Assembly (NCBI GenBank): GCA_022360095.1
Contig: JAKSDK010001806.1
Location: 186,001-250,000 of the forward strand
Reading direction: 5' to 3'
Length of the DNA stretch: 64,000 nucleotides
Source of the DNA: Phycisphaerales bacterium
GTDB taxonomy: Bacteria; Planctomycetota; Phycisphaerae; UBA1845; UTPLA1
The notes below the pieces were generated by a model, which was not told where the DNA came from, did not search any database, and saw only the letters and a list, made by a program, of their open reading frames with translations. The position numbers and the translations under genes are program-made. Each line of letters starts with the position of its first letter. The stretch's first letter is position 1. Positions 35,786-45,034 of this stretch are shown here, piece by piece.

Positions 35786-36952
35786 TTATTGTTGCTGAGA
35801 GCCGTCCTCGTTTCCACGGGACTTTTCACCGTCATGCCCGATCGCATCGCGCATCGAGGTGTCTGCCTGAATGTTCTTCATGCGATAATAGTCCATAATG
35901 CCGAGATTTCCCGAACGAAACGCTTCTGCCATGGCCTTCGGCACTTCGGCTTCAGCCAATACGACCTTCGCCCGATTCTCTTCGACCAGGGCATTCATTT
36001 CCGCTTCGCGAGCGACGGCCATGGCCCGTTTCCCCTCGGCTTCGGCCTGGCGCTGCTGTTTGTCGGCGTGAGCTCGTTCGATGTCCAGATGCGCACCGAC
36101 ATTCGCCTTGTCTGTGACCCCGGCTACGCTCACATCCGCAATATCCACGGAGACGATCTCAAAAGCAGTGGCGGCGTCGAGTCCCTGGTCCAAAACCTTG
36201 CGTGAGATCGAATCCGGATTTTCCAAAACGGTCTTGTAAGAAGCGGACGATCCGATCGCACTGACGATGCCCTGGCCGACTCGGGCGACAATCGTCTCTT
36301 CCGTTGCACCACCGACCAGTCGTTCGAGGCAGGTTCGGATGGTCACCCGTGCTTTGATTAGCAAGCGGATGCCGTCTTTGGCGACCGCGTCGAGCCTGGA
36401 CTCGGGCCCGGTCTTGGCAAGCGGACAGTCGATCACCTTCGGATTGACCGACGTGCTGATGGCATCCAGGATATCTCGGCCGGCGAGGTCGATGGCTCGA
36501 GCATGATCGAGGTTTAGTTGGATATGGGCGCGGCTGGCTTCCACTAAGGCCGTGATCAGATTCCGCACGTTGCCACCTGCAAAATGGTGTTCTTGCAACA
36601 ATCGGATCGTAACCGGCAGCTCCGCTTTATGGGCGGTGATCAGGGCGGTGACACAGGTGCGGACATCTTCAGTGTTTCTCCGAACGAGATAGATCGACTC
36701 CAGGTCTCTTGTGGAAAGCTCCGGAATACCGGCCTGGATCGCCGAAATTCGCATATCCACGATCAGGGCCATGTTGACTTTGCGAAGGAACATTCCCATC
36801 AGCGTCGTGAAACCGACATAGGCTCCGCTGAATCTGGCGCGAAGCCAAAGCTTTCCGAAAGACAGCACCACAATCACGATCGCGGTGCCAAGGAGGATCA
36901 TGAGGGCAATCAAGCCAAACCAAACGATATTGCCGATGTCCGCTAGAACCAT
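35786..36952 (-). CDS. floA: Flotillin-like protein FloA
   Basis: A 388-residue membrane-associated SPFH/flotillin-like protein. An N-terminal membrane hairpin region (IVWFGLIALMILLGTAIVIVVLSFGKLW) is followed by RFSGAYVGFTTLMGMFLRKVNMALIVDMRISAIQAG, the FloA signature, then EASRAHIQLNLDHARAIDLAGRDI and a charged coiled-coil tail (AHADKQQRQAEAEGKRAMAVAREAEMNALVEENRAKVVLAEAEVPKAMAEA). FloA organises functional membrane microdomains. It is encoded in one operon with two NfeD proteins, its usual partners. The next gene upstream (short NfeD) is 59 bases away. Confidence 0.93.
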   Translation of the reverse strand: MVLADIGNIVWFGLIALMILLGTAIVIVVLSFGKLWLRARFSGAYVGFTTLMGMFLRKVNMALIVDMRISAIQAGIPELSTRDLESIYLVRRNTEDVRTCVTALITAHKAELPVTIRLLQEHHFAGGNVRNLITALVEASRAHIQLNLDHARAIDLAGRDILDAISTSVNPKVIDCPLAKTGPESRLDAVAKDGIRLLIKARVTIRTCLERLVGGATEETIVARVGQGIVSAIGSSASYKTVLENPDSISRKVLDQGLDAATAFEIVSVDIADVSVAGVTDKANVGAHLDIERAHADKQQRQAEAEGKRAMAVAREAEMNALVEENRAKVVLAEAEVPKAMAEAFRSGNLGIMDYYRMKNIQADTSMRDAIGHDGEKSRGNEDGSQQQ

Positions 36953-37011
36953 GGTTGTCGCCTTTCGCTTCGTATTGACGATGCCTGCTCGTCGAAAAAA
37001 AATCTTGTGGT

Positions 37012-37521
37012 TTATGTGCCGACTGCCTCTACAACGATTCGATTGCCCTCGACCATCACGACCTTTGCGCGGCAGCCGGTGTCGATGGCCTCTCCTTCAC
37101 TCACCACGCTCATGCGCCGGCCGTCGATTTCCATCGTCCCGCTGGGGCGCAGATCCGTGACGATAACACCCTCTTTTCCCATCAATTTTTCGTGGGGGCT
37201 TGTCGATACGGGCGAGGCCGGGCCCTGGGGCGGCGAGCCGGACTTCTGTTTCGGCGGACTGAGAATCAACTGTTTTCCCAGTGTCGTCTTGGGCAAATAC
37301 TTGAATACAAAAAGACAGACGGCCGGCACGCAGATCACTTCGATGACCATCATCGTCGCCCCGGTCCCGCTGCTGACCTGATACGCCGAAGCCAGGCTGC
37401 CGGCCAGGCAGATGAGAGCAACCAACCCCAACAAACCGCCGGAAGGCACGATCACTTCGGTCGCCACGAAGACAAGTCCGACGGCGAACAGAATCAAAGA
37501 CCAAATCAGCCAACTGTCCAT
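37012..37521 (-). CDS. NfeD-like membrane protein, short form
   Basis: A 169-residue protein with membrane helices WLIWSLILFAVGLVFVATEVIV, LLGLVALICLAGSLASAY and TMMVIEVICVPAVCLFVFKYL, followed by a C-terminal OB-fold NfeD domain (KEGVIVTDLRPSGTMEIDGRRMSVVSEGEAIDTG and VVMVEGNRIVVEAV). No protease domain is present. ATG 37521 follows the stop of the long NfeD gene by 10 bases. It is the partner of FloA in the same operon. Confidence 0.88.
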   Translation of the reverse strand: MDSWLIWSLILFAVGLVFVATEVIVPSGGLLGLVALICLAGSLASAYQVSSGTGATMMVIEVICVPAVCLFVFKYLPKTTLGKQLILSPPKQKSGSPPQGPASPVSTSPHEKLMGKEGVIVTDLRPSGTMEIDGRRMSVVSEGEAIDTGCRAKVVMVEGNRIVVEAVGT

Positions 37522-37531
37522 ATTGTAATAC

Positions 37532-39163
37532 TCAGGTTTCGGCGACTTCCCGCACCACCACATGGTTGCCGGAGACTTCGACGACTTCCACGGTGCAACC
37601 CTTGTCCAGCATGTGTCCGCGCGTGATGACATCAACTCGCCGACCGTTGATCAAAGCCTTGCCGGCGGGCCGAAGGTCCGTCACGGCGGGCCCGACGTCA
37701 CCGCGCCTAACCAGGTCGTTTGTCGTGGTTGAAGTTGCGCTGGCGGATTCATACGGTCCGACGGCCACGGCTCCTTCTGTCGAAGAACCGGGCGGATTCA
37801 GGAACAGTCCTCGCGTTCCCGGCACGCTCGGCAAGTATCTGTTCAACAACCACATGCCGATCAGTGACAAAGCCATCCCGCCGAAGATGACCTGAAAACC
37901 TGTCTTGAGGCCTGTCCAACTTCCAGGCATTTGCGGGATGACGATGGGCCCTGGTTGAGCCGGCATAAAGGTCGCGATCAATCCGACTAGAATCAACAGC
38001 AGACCGGAGATGCCCGCCACGCCGAAGCCGGGTATCACGAAGATTTCCACGGCGAGTAAAGTCACGCCGAGCAGAACCAGCAGCACCTCCCAGGCGCCGG
38101 CCAAGCCGGTGATGTACGGGGCGCCGAGGAAAATGGCGAGCGCGATTAGCGCCACGACGCCGCCGACCAACGTTCCCGGCGCCTGAAATTCCGCATAGAT
38201 CCCCAGCATGATGAGCATCATCAAGATCGTGCGCACGAGCGGCGAACTGAGAAAGTCCGCAAGCCCCTCCGACCAGGTGGGCACAATTCGAAGGATGACG
38301 CCGTTGATCTGATAGTACTTACTCAACTCATCCTCATCGCTGATGATCGCCCTGGCGAAACCGAATGCGATCGCCTCCGACTGGGTGAGCGTCAGCAGAT
38401 CCCGCTCTTTGACGATCGGTTGCTTGACATCGATTTCCCGGCTCGTGACCGGGTCGATCATGGTTTTGACCGGCTGCCAACGGCTGTCCTTTTCATTCAG
38501 TAGTCGTTCTTTCTCATCTTTTTCCACAAACCGGCGCTCGCCGTTGGTCTCGTTTTCGAGCCACCAGATTTCGCTGCCCAGACGCACCATCGATTCACAC
38601 AGCAACGGGTCATAACCCCGGCGTCGGGCGCTGTCGAGAAACTCCTTGAGAATCGGGCTTTCTGCTTTGGCTCGTTCCGTTTCACCCAGTTCCTTTAGGC
38701 CGTCGGTCGGCGACATGATGATCGGCGCGCAATCGCCCATCTTGCTGACGCTGCTCATGATCACTTCGTCGCACGCCAGGGAAATCATCGCTCCGGCAGA
38801 GTAAGCCGACGGCCGGACCCAGGCGACGGTGTTCAGATCCGACAGGTTTTTGATGTAATTGCAGATTTCCAGTGCGCTGCTGACCAGTCCTCCGGGGGTA
38901 TCCATCTCGAAGACGATGAGCGTTGCGCCATCCCCCCGAGCCTGCTCAACACGGCGTTTCATGCTGCTGAAGGTGACGTCATTGATTTCATCCTTGATCG
39001 GGATGATCGCGATCGTCTGTTTGGCAGCCTCGTTCGATATCTTGGCCTCGACCGGATCCTCCTCCGTTGCAATAGAGACGCTCTTGGAAAACGTCACCAG
39101 GAGGAGCATGCCGATGAGCAAGGGATGGATGAACCTTCTGCGCGTATTGATCATCATGGCCAT
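37532..39163 (-). CDS. NfeD-family membrane-bound serine protease, long form
   Basis: A 543-residue protein. A signal peptide (about 1-30) precedes a ClpP-class protease domain: TIAIIPIKDEINDVTFSSMKRRVEQA, LIVFEMDTPGGLVSSALEI, WVRPSAYSAGAMISLACDEVIMS (nucleophile Ser in SAGA) and MGDCAPIIM. Then come membrane helices (TILMMLIMLGIYAEFQAPG, VVALIALAIFLGAPYITGL, LLVLLGVTLLAVEIFVIPGFG) and a C-terminal OB-fold (GPAVTDLRPAGKALINGRRVDVITRG). Family members cut stomatin-like proteins and act with flotillins. It is the first gene of the NfeD-NfeD-FloA operon. AAAGGAGAT lies 14 bases before the ATG, so ATG at codon 3 or 4 is an alternative. Confidence 0.92.
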   Translation of the reverse strand: MAMMINTRRRFIHPLLIGMLLLVTFSKSVSIATEEDPVEAKISNEAAKQTIAIIPIKDEINDVTFSSMKRRVEQARGDGATLIVFEMDTPGGLVSSALEICNYIKNLSDLNTVAWVRPSAYSAGAMISLACDEVIMSSVSKMGDCAPIIMSPTDGLKELGETERAKAESPILKEFLDSARRRGYDPLLCESMVRLGSEIWWLENETNGERRFVEKDEKERLLNEKDSRWQPVKTMIDPVTSREIDVKQPIVKERDLLTLTQSEAIAFGFARAIISDEDELSKYYQINGVILRIVPTWSEGLADFLSSPLVRTILMMLIMLGIYAEFQAPGTLVGGVVALIALAIFLGAPYITGLAGAWEVLLVLLGVTLLAVEIFVIPGFGVAGISGLLLILVGLIATFMPAQPGPIVIPQMPGSWTGLKTGFQVIFGGMALSLIGMWLLNRYLPSVPGTRGLFLNPPGSSTEGAVAVGPYESASATSTTTNDLVRRGDVGPAVTDLRPAGKALINGRRVDVITRGHMLDKGCTVEVVEVSGNHVVVREVAET

Positions 39164-39183
39164 TGTTCTCTGCGATCTCCTTT

Positions 39184-39213
39184 ATTCTAGTTCCGTTGAT
39201 TCTCGCACACCAA
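39184..39213 (-). promoter_or_regulatory. Candidate sigma-70 promoter of the NfeD-FloA operon
   Basis: On the minus strand TTGGTG (39213-39208), an 18-base spacer and TAGAAT (39189-39184) sit just ahead of an AAAGGAGAT ribosome site and the ATG at 39163. The same 15-base string TAGAATAAAGGAGAT occurs upstream of the PilT-like gene near 50020-50034. Confidence 0.4.
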
Positions 39214-39255
39214 CGGAATCGGCGACCGCCCTTTCCACGGATTCACGTTTTCTTG

Positions 39256-39651
39256 CTAAGTGTCGGCTTTGCGAGCCAAATACTGTGACAACAATTCCGC
39301 CGTCTCAGGCTCGAAAACGGCCTTTTTACCGAAACCCTGAACGCCTCCGGCCGCCACACACGCATCCTGAGCGTTGTCGAAATTACTGACCATCATCAGC
39401 GGTGCTTTGTTCAAAGCGGTGTCCGACCGGGCTCGATGCACCAATTCGATTCCCTCACTGCGGTCCGCGAAGATGAGCCGATTGAACAGGACGAGGTCAT
39501 ACGGCGTTTCTCGCATTCGTTCCAGCGCCTCATCCACAAACATGACCCGATCCACATCGACATCGAAATGCTCAATCAACATTTGTCGGATCATACCGTG
39601 ATCGGGATCGCAGTTTCCGACGTCGAGAACGCGTGCTTTTGTCGTTGACAT
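39256..39651 (-). CDS. Receiver-like domain protein without the phosphorylatable Asp
   Basis: A 131-residue single-domain protein of response-regulator receiver fold. The first strand is RVLDVGNCDPDHGMIRQML, where only the Asp of CDPDH remains of the acidic pair. The strand that should end in the phospho-acceptor reads YDLVLFNRLIF, so Asp is replaced by Asn. The conserved Thr/Ser and Lys follow in APLMMVSNFDNAQDACVAAG and GFGKKAVFEPE. It is thus an atypical (pseudo-)receiver, likely a protein-protein interaction module. No kinase or output domain is adjacent. It is transcribed in the same direction as the NfeD operon but ends about 90 bases before it. Confidence 0.75.
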   Translation of the reverse strand: MSTTKARVLDVGNCDPDHGMIRQMLIEHFDVDVDRVMFVDEALERMRETPYDLVLFNRLIFADRSEGIELVHRARSDTALNKAPLMMVSNFDNAQDACVAAGGVQGFGKKAVFEPETAELLSQYLARKADT

Positions 39652-39817
39652 GCTTATCAAGCCCCTACGAGATTGCTGAAGGGTACGTCACAGAGTAAAG
39701 TGATGTGCGTCGCCACCCATCAAGATCGAACTAAGCCGAATACGCATTTCGGCATTGGCGATTATAGTCATGAAATTTGTACAGGATATTGTGCAGGGGC
39801 ATAAGTGGGACTGAGCG

Positions 39818-41005
39818 ATGGAATTATCTCAGCGTGCTCTTCAAATAGCTGAATCCGCCACACTCGCTGTCGCCGCCAAGGCGGCGGAACTTCGTCGCGC
39901 CGGCAAAGACGTGATCGGTTTTGGTGCAGGCGAACCGGATTTCGATACGCCGGATCACATTAAGGAGGCCGCCAAACGGGCTCTGGATGCCGGCCACACC
40001 CGCTACGCAAAGCCGGCCAGCGGCATCCCCGAGGCCAAGGCCGCCGTCTGCGAAAAGTTCAAACGCGAAAACGAGCTGGATTATGCACCGGAACAGGTCA
40101 TCGTCACCGTCGGCGGCAAGGAGGCCTTGTTCCTGGCTTGTGCCGCGCTTCTTGATCCGGAGGATGAAGTGCTGCTGCCGGTGCCCTACTGGGTCAGTTT
40201 TCCCGAACAGATCAAGCTGTGCGGCGGAACGGTCGTGCCTTTGCATGCCGATGAGGATCATGATCTTCGTTTGACGGCGGACCGGATCGTCGCGGCCGTG
40301 ACTCCCAAGACCAAGGCGCTGATCTTCAACAGTCCGTCGAACCCCGGCGGCTTTGCGTACAGCCCGAAGGAAACCCAGGCGATTGCCGATGCCCTTTCCG
40401 GGCGCGACATCCTTGTTTTCAGCGACGAGATGTATGATCAACTTCGCTTTGGAGACCGTCGCGAACACCTCAGCTTCGCCAAGACAAGTTCCGAATGGTA
40501 CGACAAGACCATCACATTCAATGCGCTGAGTAAGACGCATGCCATGACCGGCTGGCGGGCCGGTTATGCCGCGGGGCCGACGACCATGATCAAAGCGATG
40601 GCCAAGATTCAAAGCCATACGACCAGCGGCACCGCGAACTTCATCCAGCATGCGTTGGTCGAGGCGCTGAAGGGTGATCAGTCTCACGTTGCCTCCAGGA
40701 GGGCCGAGTTCGAGAAACGCGGCACACATATGTGGCGGCGGCTGAACGAAGTTCGCGGCGTTCGTTGCGGGCAACCCACGGGGGCTTTCTACTGCTTCCC
40801 CAACGTGTCCGGCGCCTACGCTGACCTTGGCGTGAAAAACTCCGGCGATTTTTGCAAGGTCGTTTTGGAAAAGGCCCACGTGGCGCTCGTTCCCGGCGGC
40901 GCCTTCGGCTCCGAGAATCACGTCCGGCTGTCGTTCGCCAACGATATGCAACAGATCGATCGAGGACTGGACCGATTGCAAGCGCTGCTTGGCGCACAAG
41001 ACTAA
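39818..41005 (+). CDS. PLP-dependent aminotransferase (aspartate aminotransferase type)
   Basis: A 395-residue class I aminotransferase. It opens LSQRALQIAESATLAVAAKAAELRRAGKDVIGFGAGEPDFDTPDHI and contains NSPSNPGGFAY (cofactor pocket), FSDEMYDQL, the PLP Lys in FNALSKTHAMTGWRAGYAAGP, and the Arg-containing end VRLSFANDMQQIDRGLDRL. The overall form is that of the Ib-type aspartate aminotransferases (AspC/AspB of thermophiles and Gram-positives), with prephenate or other keto-acid substrates not excluded. It ends convergent with apt; a bulged GC stem between (41008-41030) may stop both transcripts. Confidence 0.93.
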   Translation: MELSQRALQIAESATLAVAAKAAELRRAGKDVIGFGAGEPDFDTPDHIKEAAKRALDAGHTRYAKPASGIPEAKAAVCEKFKRENELDYAPEQVIVTVGGKEALFLACAALLDPEDEVLLPVPYWVSFPEQIKLCGGTVVPLHADEDHDLRLTADRIVAAVTPKTKALIFNSPSNPGGFAYSPKETQAIADALSGRDILVFSDEMYDQLRFGDRREHLSFAKTSSEWYDKTITFNALSKTHAMTGWRAGYAAGPTTMIKAMAKIQSHTTSGTANFIQHALVEALKGDQSHVASRRAEFEKRGTHMWRRLNEVRGVRCGQPTGAFYCFPNVSGAYADLGVKNSGDFCKVVLEKAHVALVPGGAFGSENHVRLSFANDMQQIDRGLDRLQALLGAQD

Positions 41006-41028
41006 AAAAAGCGGCAAGTCGCCAGGCT

Positions 41029-41583
41029 TTATGAATCCAGCATCATCACCGAGTGAATCGGATATTGATTCAGCTTTTCCCGGCCGTTGAGAAAGCAGAG
41101 TTCAATCAGAAATGCCACGCCGATGATCTCAACGTTGAACTCCTTCACGAGTTCGCAGCAGGCCTGCATCGTGCCGCCGGTGGCCAATAAATCATCGATC
41201 ATCAAGACTCGCGTCCCCGGTCGAATTGCGTCTTCGATGATCTCCAGCGAGTCGTGACCATATTCCAATTCGTATTCGACCTTCATCGTTTTCCCGGGCA
41301 ACTTCCCGGGTTTGCGAATGGGAACGAAACCGGCGGAGAGGTTGCGAGCCACGGCCGTGCCGAAGATGAAGCCCCGGCTCTCGGCCCCAACCACGATATC
41401 GACGGAATGGCTTCGATACGGCTGGGTCAGGTATTCGACCGCCATCGAGAGTGCCGCCGGGCAAGCGAGCATGGGGGTGATATCCTTGAAGACGATCCCC
41501 GGCTTGGGAAAGTCGGGCACGTCACGAATGAGCTTCGTCAGGCTCGCCACATCCGGGATTTGCAGTTCCGTCGATGGTTTCAC
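41029..41583 (-). CDS. apt: Adenine phosphoribosyltransferase
   Basis: A 184-residue purine salvage enzyme converting adenine and PRPP to AMP. It shows IRDVPDFPKPGIVFKDITPMLACP near the N-terminus, IVVGAESRGFIFGTAVA, the PRPP loop RVLMIDDLLATGGTMQACCEL, and VEIIGVAFLIELCFLNGREKL. Length and motifs match the family. It is transcribed away from the HtrA gene by 54 bases, on the same strand. Confidence 0.95.
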   Translation of the reverse strand: MKPSTELQIPDVASLTKLIRDVPDFPKPGIVFKDITPMLACPAALSMAVEYLTQPYRSHSVDIVVGAESRGFIFGTAVARNLSAGFVPIRKPGKLPGKTMKVEYELEYGHDSLEIIEDAIRPGTRVLMIDDLLATGGTMQACCELVKEFNVEIIGVAFLIELCFLNGREKLNQYPIHSVMMLDS

Positions 41584-41636
41584 GATGACTCCTTCCTTGA
41601 GGAACGCATGATAGCGGCTAAGGAATCTGGAGCAAT

Positions 41637-43124
41637 CTATTCCGACTGAACGATGACGGATCTGCCACTGGCCAGACCCAGCAAGACGTCCTTTTGACTC
41701 TGTGTCAGTTGTGAGACGGCATGCTCCGTCAAGGGGTTGCCTTCGATCCGAATGATGATGTCACCAGGGGTCAGTCCGGCACGGTGGGCAGGAGAACCGG
41801 CGTCAACACGGAGCACGAGCAAGGCATTCTCGGGCAAGTTCGCCATCGCCCGCATCATCGGCTCCACGGCGCCAAGCGCGGTCCCGCGAAACGAGAGGGT
41901 CGGTTTCGGCAATTGCTGAACGTTGTTCAAAGGGCGGCGCATCAAGGTCACTTCGACGGACTTGCGTCTGGCGTTTCTTACATAACCCAGTTGAACTTGC
42001 CGATCCGGGCCGGCCGCGCCGATTGCGCGAACGAACTGCTCAACGGAGTAGACCGACTCATTGTCCATGGTCACGACGATATCGCCGTTTCGCAAGCCGG
42101 CCTGAGCCGCGGGTCCTCCAGACTCAACCGACCAGATCAAAACGCCTTGGCCGGGGGGGAGATTGACAGCGCGACGCCGGCTTTCCGGGAGGTCATCGAC
42201 GGCCACACCGAGGTAGCCGTAATCAATGGGTTGGCCCATCAGGAGCTTGTCGATAATGGCTTTGTTTGACGCATTGATGGGCACGGCGAAGCCGATTCCC
42301 TCACGCCCGTCGGAACGGGTGCTGACGGCCGTGATGATCCCGATGACACGCCCGTGGATATCGACCAGGGGCCCGCCGGAATTGCCCGGGTGGATGGGGG
42401 CCGTGGTCTGGATCATGTCGCCGTAATAGCGATCTTCCTCTCTGCCGAAGGTCTCCGGAAGCGGCCGGCCGATTGCGCTGACAAGTCCGTGGCTGACCGC
42501 GGCCTGACCGTCGCTGGAGAGCCCCAGCGGGTTACCCAAGGCGAGGACGATGTGACCGCGGCGGATGTTTCTGACGTCGGAAAGTTCGGCGGCTTTCAGG
42601 TTTGTCATGTCGATTCGGATGATGGCCAGGTCAGAGCGTCGATCGGCGGCGATCTGCCTTGCGCGGAGACGTCGGCCGTCGTGCAGGATCACATGAATGG
42701 CGACGGCTCCGTCGATGACATGTTGGCTGGTCAGGATTCTTCCGTCGCTTCGAATAATGACCCCGGTTCCTGTGCTAACCCATGTGCGGGGCATCCATTC
42801 TTCCCGATCACCGAGACCGGCCGGATTGCGATCGGCCTGGATCGCGACGACGGTCGGACCGACACGCTCCACCAGGCCGGCCAGCGTACTTTGCATCCGT
42901 TCAAGCAACCGCGTGCCGTCACTCGGCAAAGAATCCGCTTTTTTGGATTTTGGCGGGTCAACGTCCGCGTGGAGCGAGTTCAGACTTCCAAGACAAAGGA
43001 GCGTCGCCAGGACGAAGACGGCCGGGGTCATTCGAAGAGGGAGTCCGTCGCACAGCGTCCCAAGACAGGGAACGGTTTTTCGGGTTGTCCTGAGAAAAGA
43101 ATAACGTCGATCACATTGGCGCAT
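41637..43124 (-). CDS. HtrA/DegP-type serine protease with two PDZ domains
   Basis: A 495-residue envelope protease. An N-terminal signal segment (TPAVFVLATLLCLGSLNSLHA) is followed by a trypsin-like domain with the triad His in RILTSQHVIDGAVAI, Asp in RRSDLAIIRIDMT and Ser in IHPGNSGGPLVDIHGRVIGI. Two PDZ domains follow (YLGVAVDDLPESRRR...GGPAAQAGLRNGDIVVTMD and GSPAHRAGLTPGDIIIRIE). Start choice is uncertain: ATG 43124 has GGAG upstream, ATG 43031 would begin directly at the signal core, and the frame is open to 43157. It lies just after the CvpA-like gene (stop at 43160) on the same strand. Confidence 0.88.
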   Translation of the reverse strand: MRQCDRRYSFLRTTRKTVPCLGTLCDGLPLRMTPAVFVLATLLCLGSLNSLHADVDPPKSKKADSLPSDGTRLLERMQSTLAGLVERVGPTVVAIQADRNPAGLGDREEWMPRTWVSTGTGVIIRSDGRILTSQHVIDGAVAIHVILHDGRRLRARQIAADRRSDLAIIRIDMTNLKAAELSDVRNIRRGHIVLALGNPLGLSSDGQAAVSHGLVSAIGRPLPETFGREEDRYYGDMIQTTAPIHPGNSGGPLVDIHGRVIGIITAVSTRSDGREGIGFAVPINASNKAIIDKLLMGQPIDYGYLGVAVDDLPESRRRAVNLPPGQGVLIWSVESGGPAAQAGLRNGDIVVTMDNESVYSVEQFVRAIGAAGPDRQVQLGYVRNARRKSVEVTLMRRPLNNVQQLPKPTLSFRGTALGAVEPMMRAMANLPENALLVLRVDAGSPAHRAGLTPGDIIIRIEGNPLTEHAVSQLTQSQKDVLLGLASGRSVIVQSE

Positions 43125-43159
43125 GTCTAACGGGCTCCGCCCGAGGTTCGCGGTCAACT

Positions 43160-44977
43160 TTAGTTCGGAACCTGGATATTTAAGCTTTGCTTTTTGTTCC
43201 CGATGTTGAAGCTCACGATTTTCACGCCGGGGTCCACGAGGAACAAGAAACCGTACTTGCTCTTGTCGGGCCCCGCGTCGTGAATCACTTTCCTGGTGAC
43301 CTTATCCGGTTCTTTGAGGCAACGTTCGGGTACTTCCGCTTCGGGGTAATATTGAATCTCGAAGTAAGGTTGACCTTTGATCGCGGCGGCGCCGTATTGG
43401 CCGATTGCAAAATAGTTCTTACCGTTGGCGTCCTGAACGCGGATTTGTGCAAGGGCGTTGTAAGCCCGGTTCACGGCTCTGCCAAACATGCTCTCCGCTT
43501 TCAAGACGTCGGCACCGACCTGAAAAAGTTTTTTGCCATCCGGAACGACAAACTCTCGAACTTCGGCCTGGAATTTCTCTTCCGGCAAACTGACGTAAAA
43601 ACGACCTCCGCGGAAGCGACCGCCGCTCACATGCTGTCGGACTTTCGGGTCGGTGTACGGCAACGGGACAGGCAGCTCGACCGACACCCCGGTTCGCTCT
43701 TCGATGGCGTTCGCAAGGTGTGTCAAGCCGCCGGGGGCGCGACCGACTTTGGCATCACGGTCAACGCGACCGGCCGGTCCCTTGTCACCGAGGGCGATCG
43801 AGGCATCATTCGGCGGCTCTTCTTCCATGGTCTGATTCGTAAGATCAGCCCGGGCGCCGCGCTTGAACTCCATATACCAGGGCTTGAAGTCAACCGGCAC
43901 TTCGAACGCGACGTCGAAAACGAACATGTCGCAAACCACCTTGTTTCCTTGTCGCTCCGGCGAAGGGTCAGCGACCTCCGTCTCTCTCGGGCCGAGAATG
44001 AAATTGGTCTCAGGGCCGAAGCGAACCAGGCGAGATTTTTGTTTCAGGCTGACTTTGTTCGGGCCGTTGTGTGCGTTCGTGTAAAGATCGCTCATGCCGG
44101 CCGCCAGATAGACATGCGGATCTTTTAGGAAATTGCCCTTTGCGTCGGGCGGAGGGCCGATGATGCGAAACTGCGGAACGCGAAAACGGATTTCCGCCTT
44201 GTCTTTCTTGGCGGCATCGGCATCCAACTCGACCCGACAGACGATGAACTTATTGCTCGGATTCAAGGGTTCATTGCTCTCGAAGCTTCTCACAAGCGTA
44301 TCGCCATCAAGCGAATGTTCCACATGATCGATCTGCTCTGTTTCCCAGTAAGATCTGACGGCAAGGGCGTCACGGGGAAGGAACATCCGCTGCTCCGTCT
44401 GGACGCCAGCGCGACCCGAGTAGAGATCATCGATGAGATCCGGCTTGGCCCGGCGAAGGGGGTTTTCACCGCCAAAACGTTCCTTGTTGGAAAGCATCCC
44501 CATCATCCCCGCCGTAAATCGGTCGGGCTTGAGGAAGCTCAGGTTGCCCTCTTCCGGATACCCATCGCTGTTCGTCGTGTAGCGCTCAAAAAAGAAGACC
44601 GCAGAACCGAGCGGAAGCATCTGGATCCCGATCAGCGCAGTCCCGATGAGGATCATTCCCGTAAAGAAACCACAGATGCCGCCGCCGACCCGGTCGACGG
44701 AAAGTGGAAAGTGGACGTTGTCCGGAATCATCTTGTCCGTGGCCACCCGGAGAGCGACCAGGACGACGAGAAAGAGGAGCATCAGCGCCAAAGGCAAACC
44801 GATGCCGGGTTGGAGCGAGCCTTCCCACAATTTGTTCACTTCCTCGTAAAAGGCGAAAGCGATGATGCATGCGATCACGGTTTCAAGAAACATGATCATG
44901 CTGCTGAAGAAGCCCTGATAAACCCAATAGGACGTGACGAGAATCACCGTGAGCGCGACGAAAATCGAGAATAACAT
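43160..44977 (-). CDS. CvpA-like membrane protein with large C-terminal domain
   Basis: A 605-residue protein. The first about 130 residues carry four membrane helices and fit the CvpA (colicin V production) family: MLFSIFVALTVILVTSYWVYQGFF, ETVIACIIAFAFYEEVNKLW, LALMLLFLVVLVALRVATDKM and VDRVGGGICGFFTGMILIGTALIG. The remaining about 450 residues form an extracytoplasmic or soluble domain with no recognised motif; it includes repeated strands such as FIVCRVELDADAAKKDKAEIRFRVPQF and YLAAGMSDLYTNAHNGPNKVSLKQKSRLVRFGP. This is much longer than classic CvpA (about 160). ATG 44977 follows AGAGGT. It lies 58 bases after the pseudo-GspE gene, and HtrA follows directly. Confidence 0.75.
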   Translation of the reverse strand: MLFSIFVALTVILVTSYWVYQGFFSSMIMFLETVIACIIAFAFYEEVNKLWEGSLQPGIGLPLALMLLFLVVLVALRVATDKMIPDNVHFPLSVDRVGGGICGFFTGMILIGTALIGIQMLPLGSAVFFFERYTTNSDGYPEEGNLSFLKPDRFTAGMMGMLSNKERFGGENPLRRAKPDLIDDLYSGRAGVQTEQRMFLPRDALAVRSYWETEQIDHVEHSLDGDTLVRSFESNEPLNPSNKFIVCRVELDADAAKKDKAEIRFRVPQFRIIGPPPDAKGNFLKDPHVYLAAGMSDLYTNAHNGPNKVSLKQKSRLVRFGPETNFILGPRETEVADPSPERQGNKVVCDMFVFDVAFEVPVDFKPWYMEFKRGARADLTNQTMEEEPPNDASIALGDKGPAGRVDRDAKVGRAPGGLTHLANAIEERTGVSVELPVPLPYTDPKVRQHVSGGRFRGGRFYVSLPEEKFQAEVREFVVPDGKKLFQVGADVLKAESMFGRAVNRAYNALAQIRVQDANGKNYFAIGQYGAAAIKGQPYFEIQYYPEAEVPERCLKEPDKVTRKVIHDAGPDKSKYGFLFLVDPGVKIVSFNIGNKKQSLNIQVPN

Positions 44978-45034
44978 GACACGTACCTCTAACTTACTGC
45001 TGCTCAAATTGCGATGTTTCGTCCAATCGGCGGG

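Noticed and set aside
39824..41017. 397-codon open frame on the minus strand.
   Set aside because: It mirrors the aminotransferase gene, which has all family motifs; the antisense product is composition-driven.
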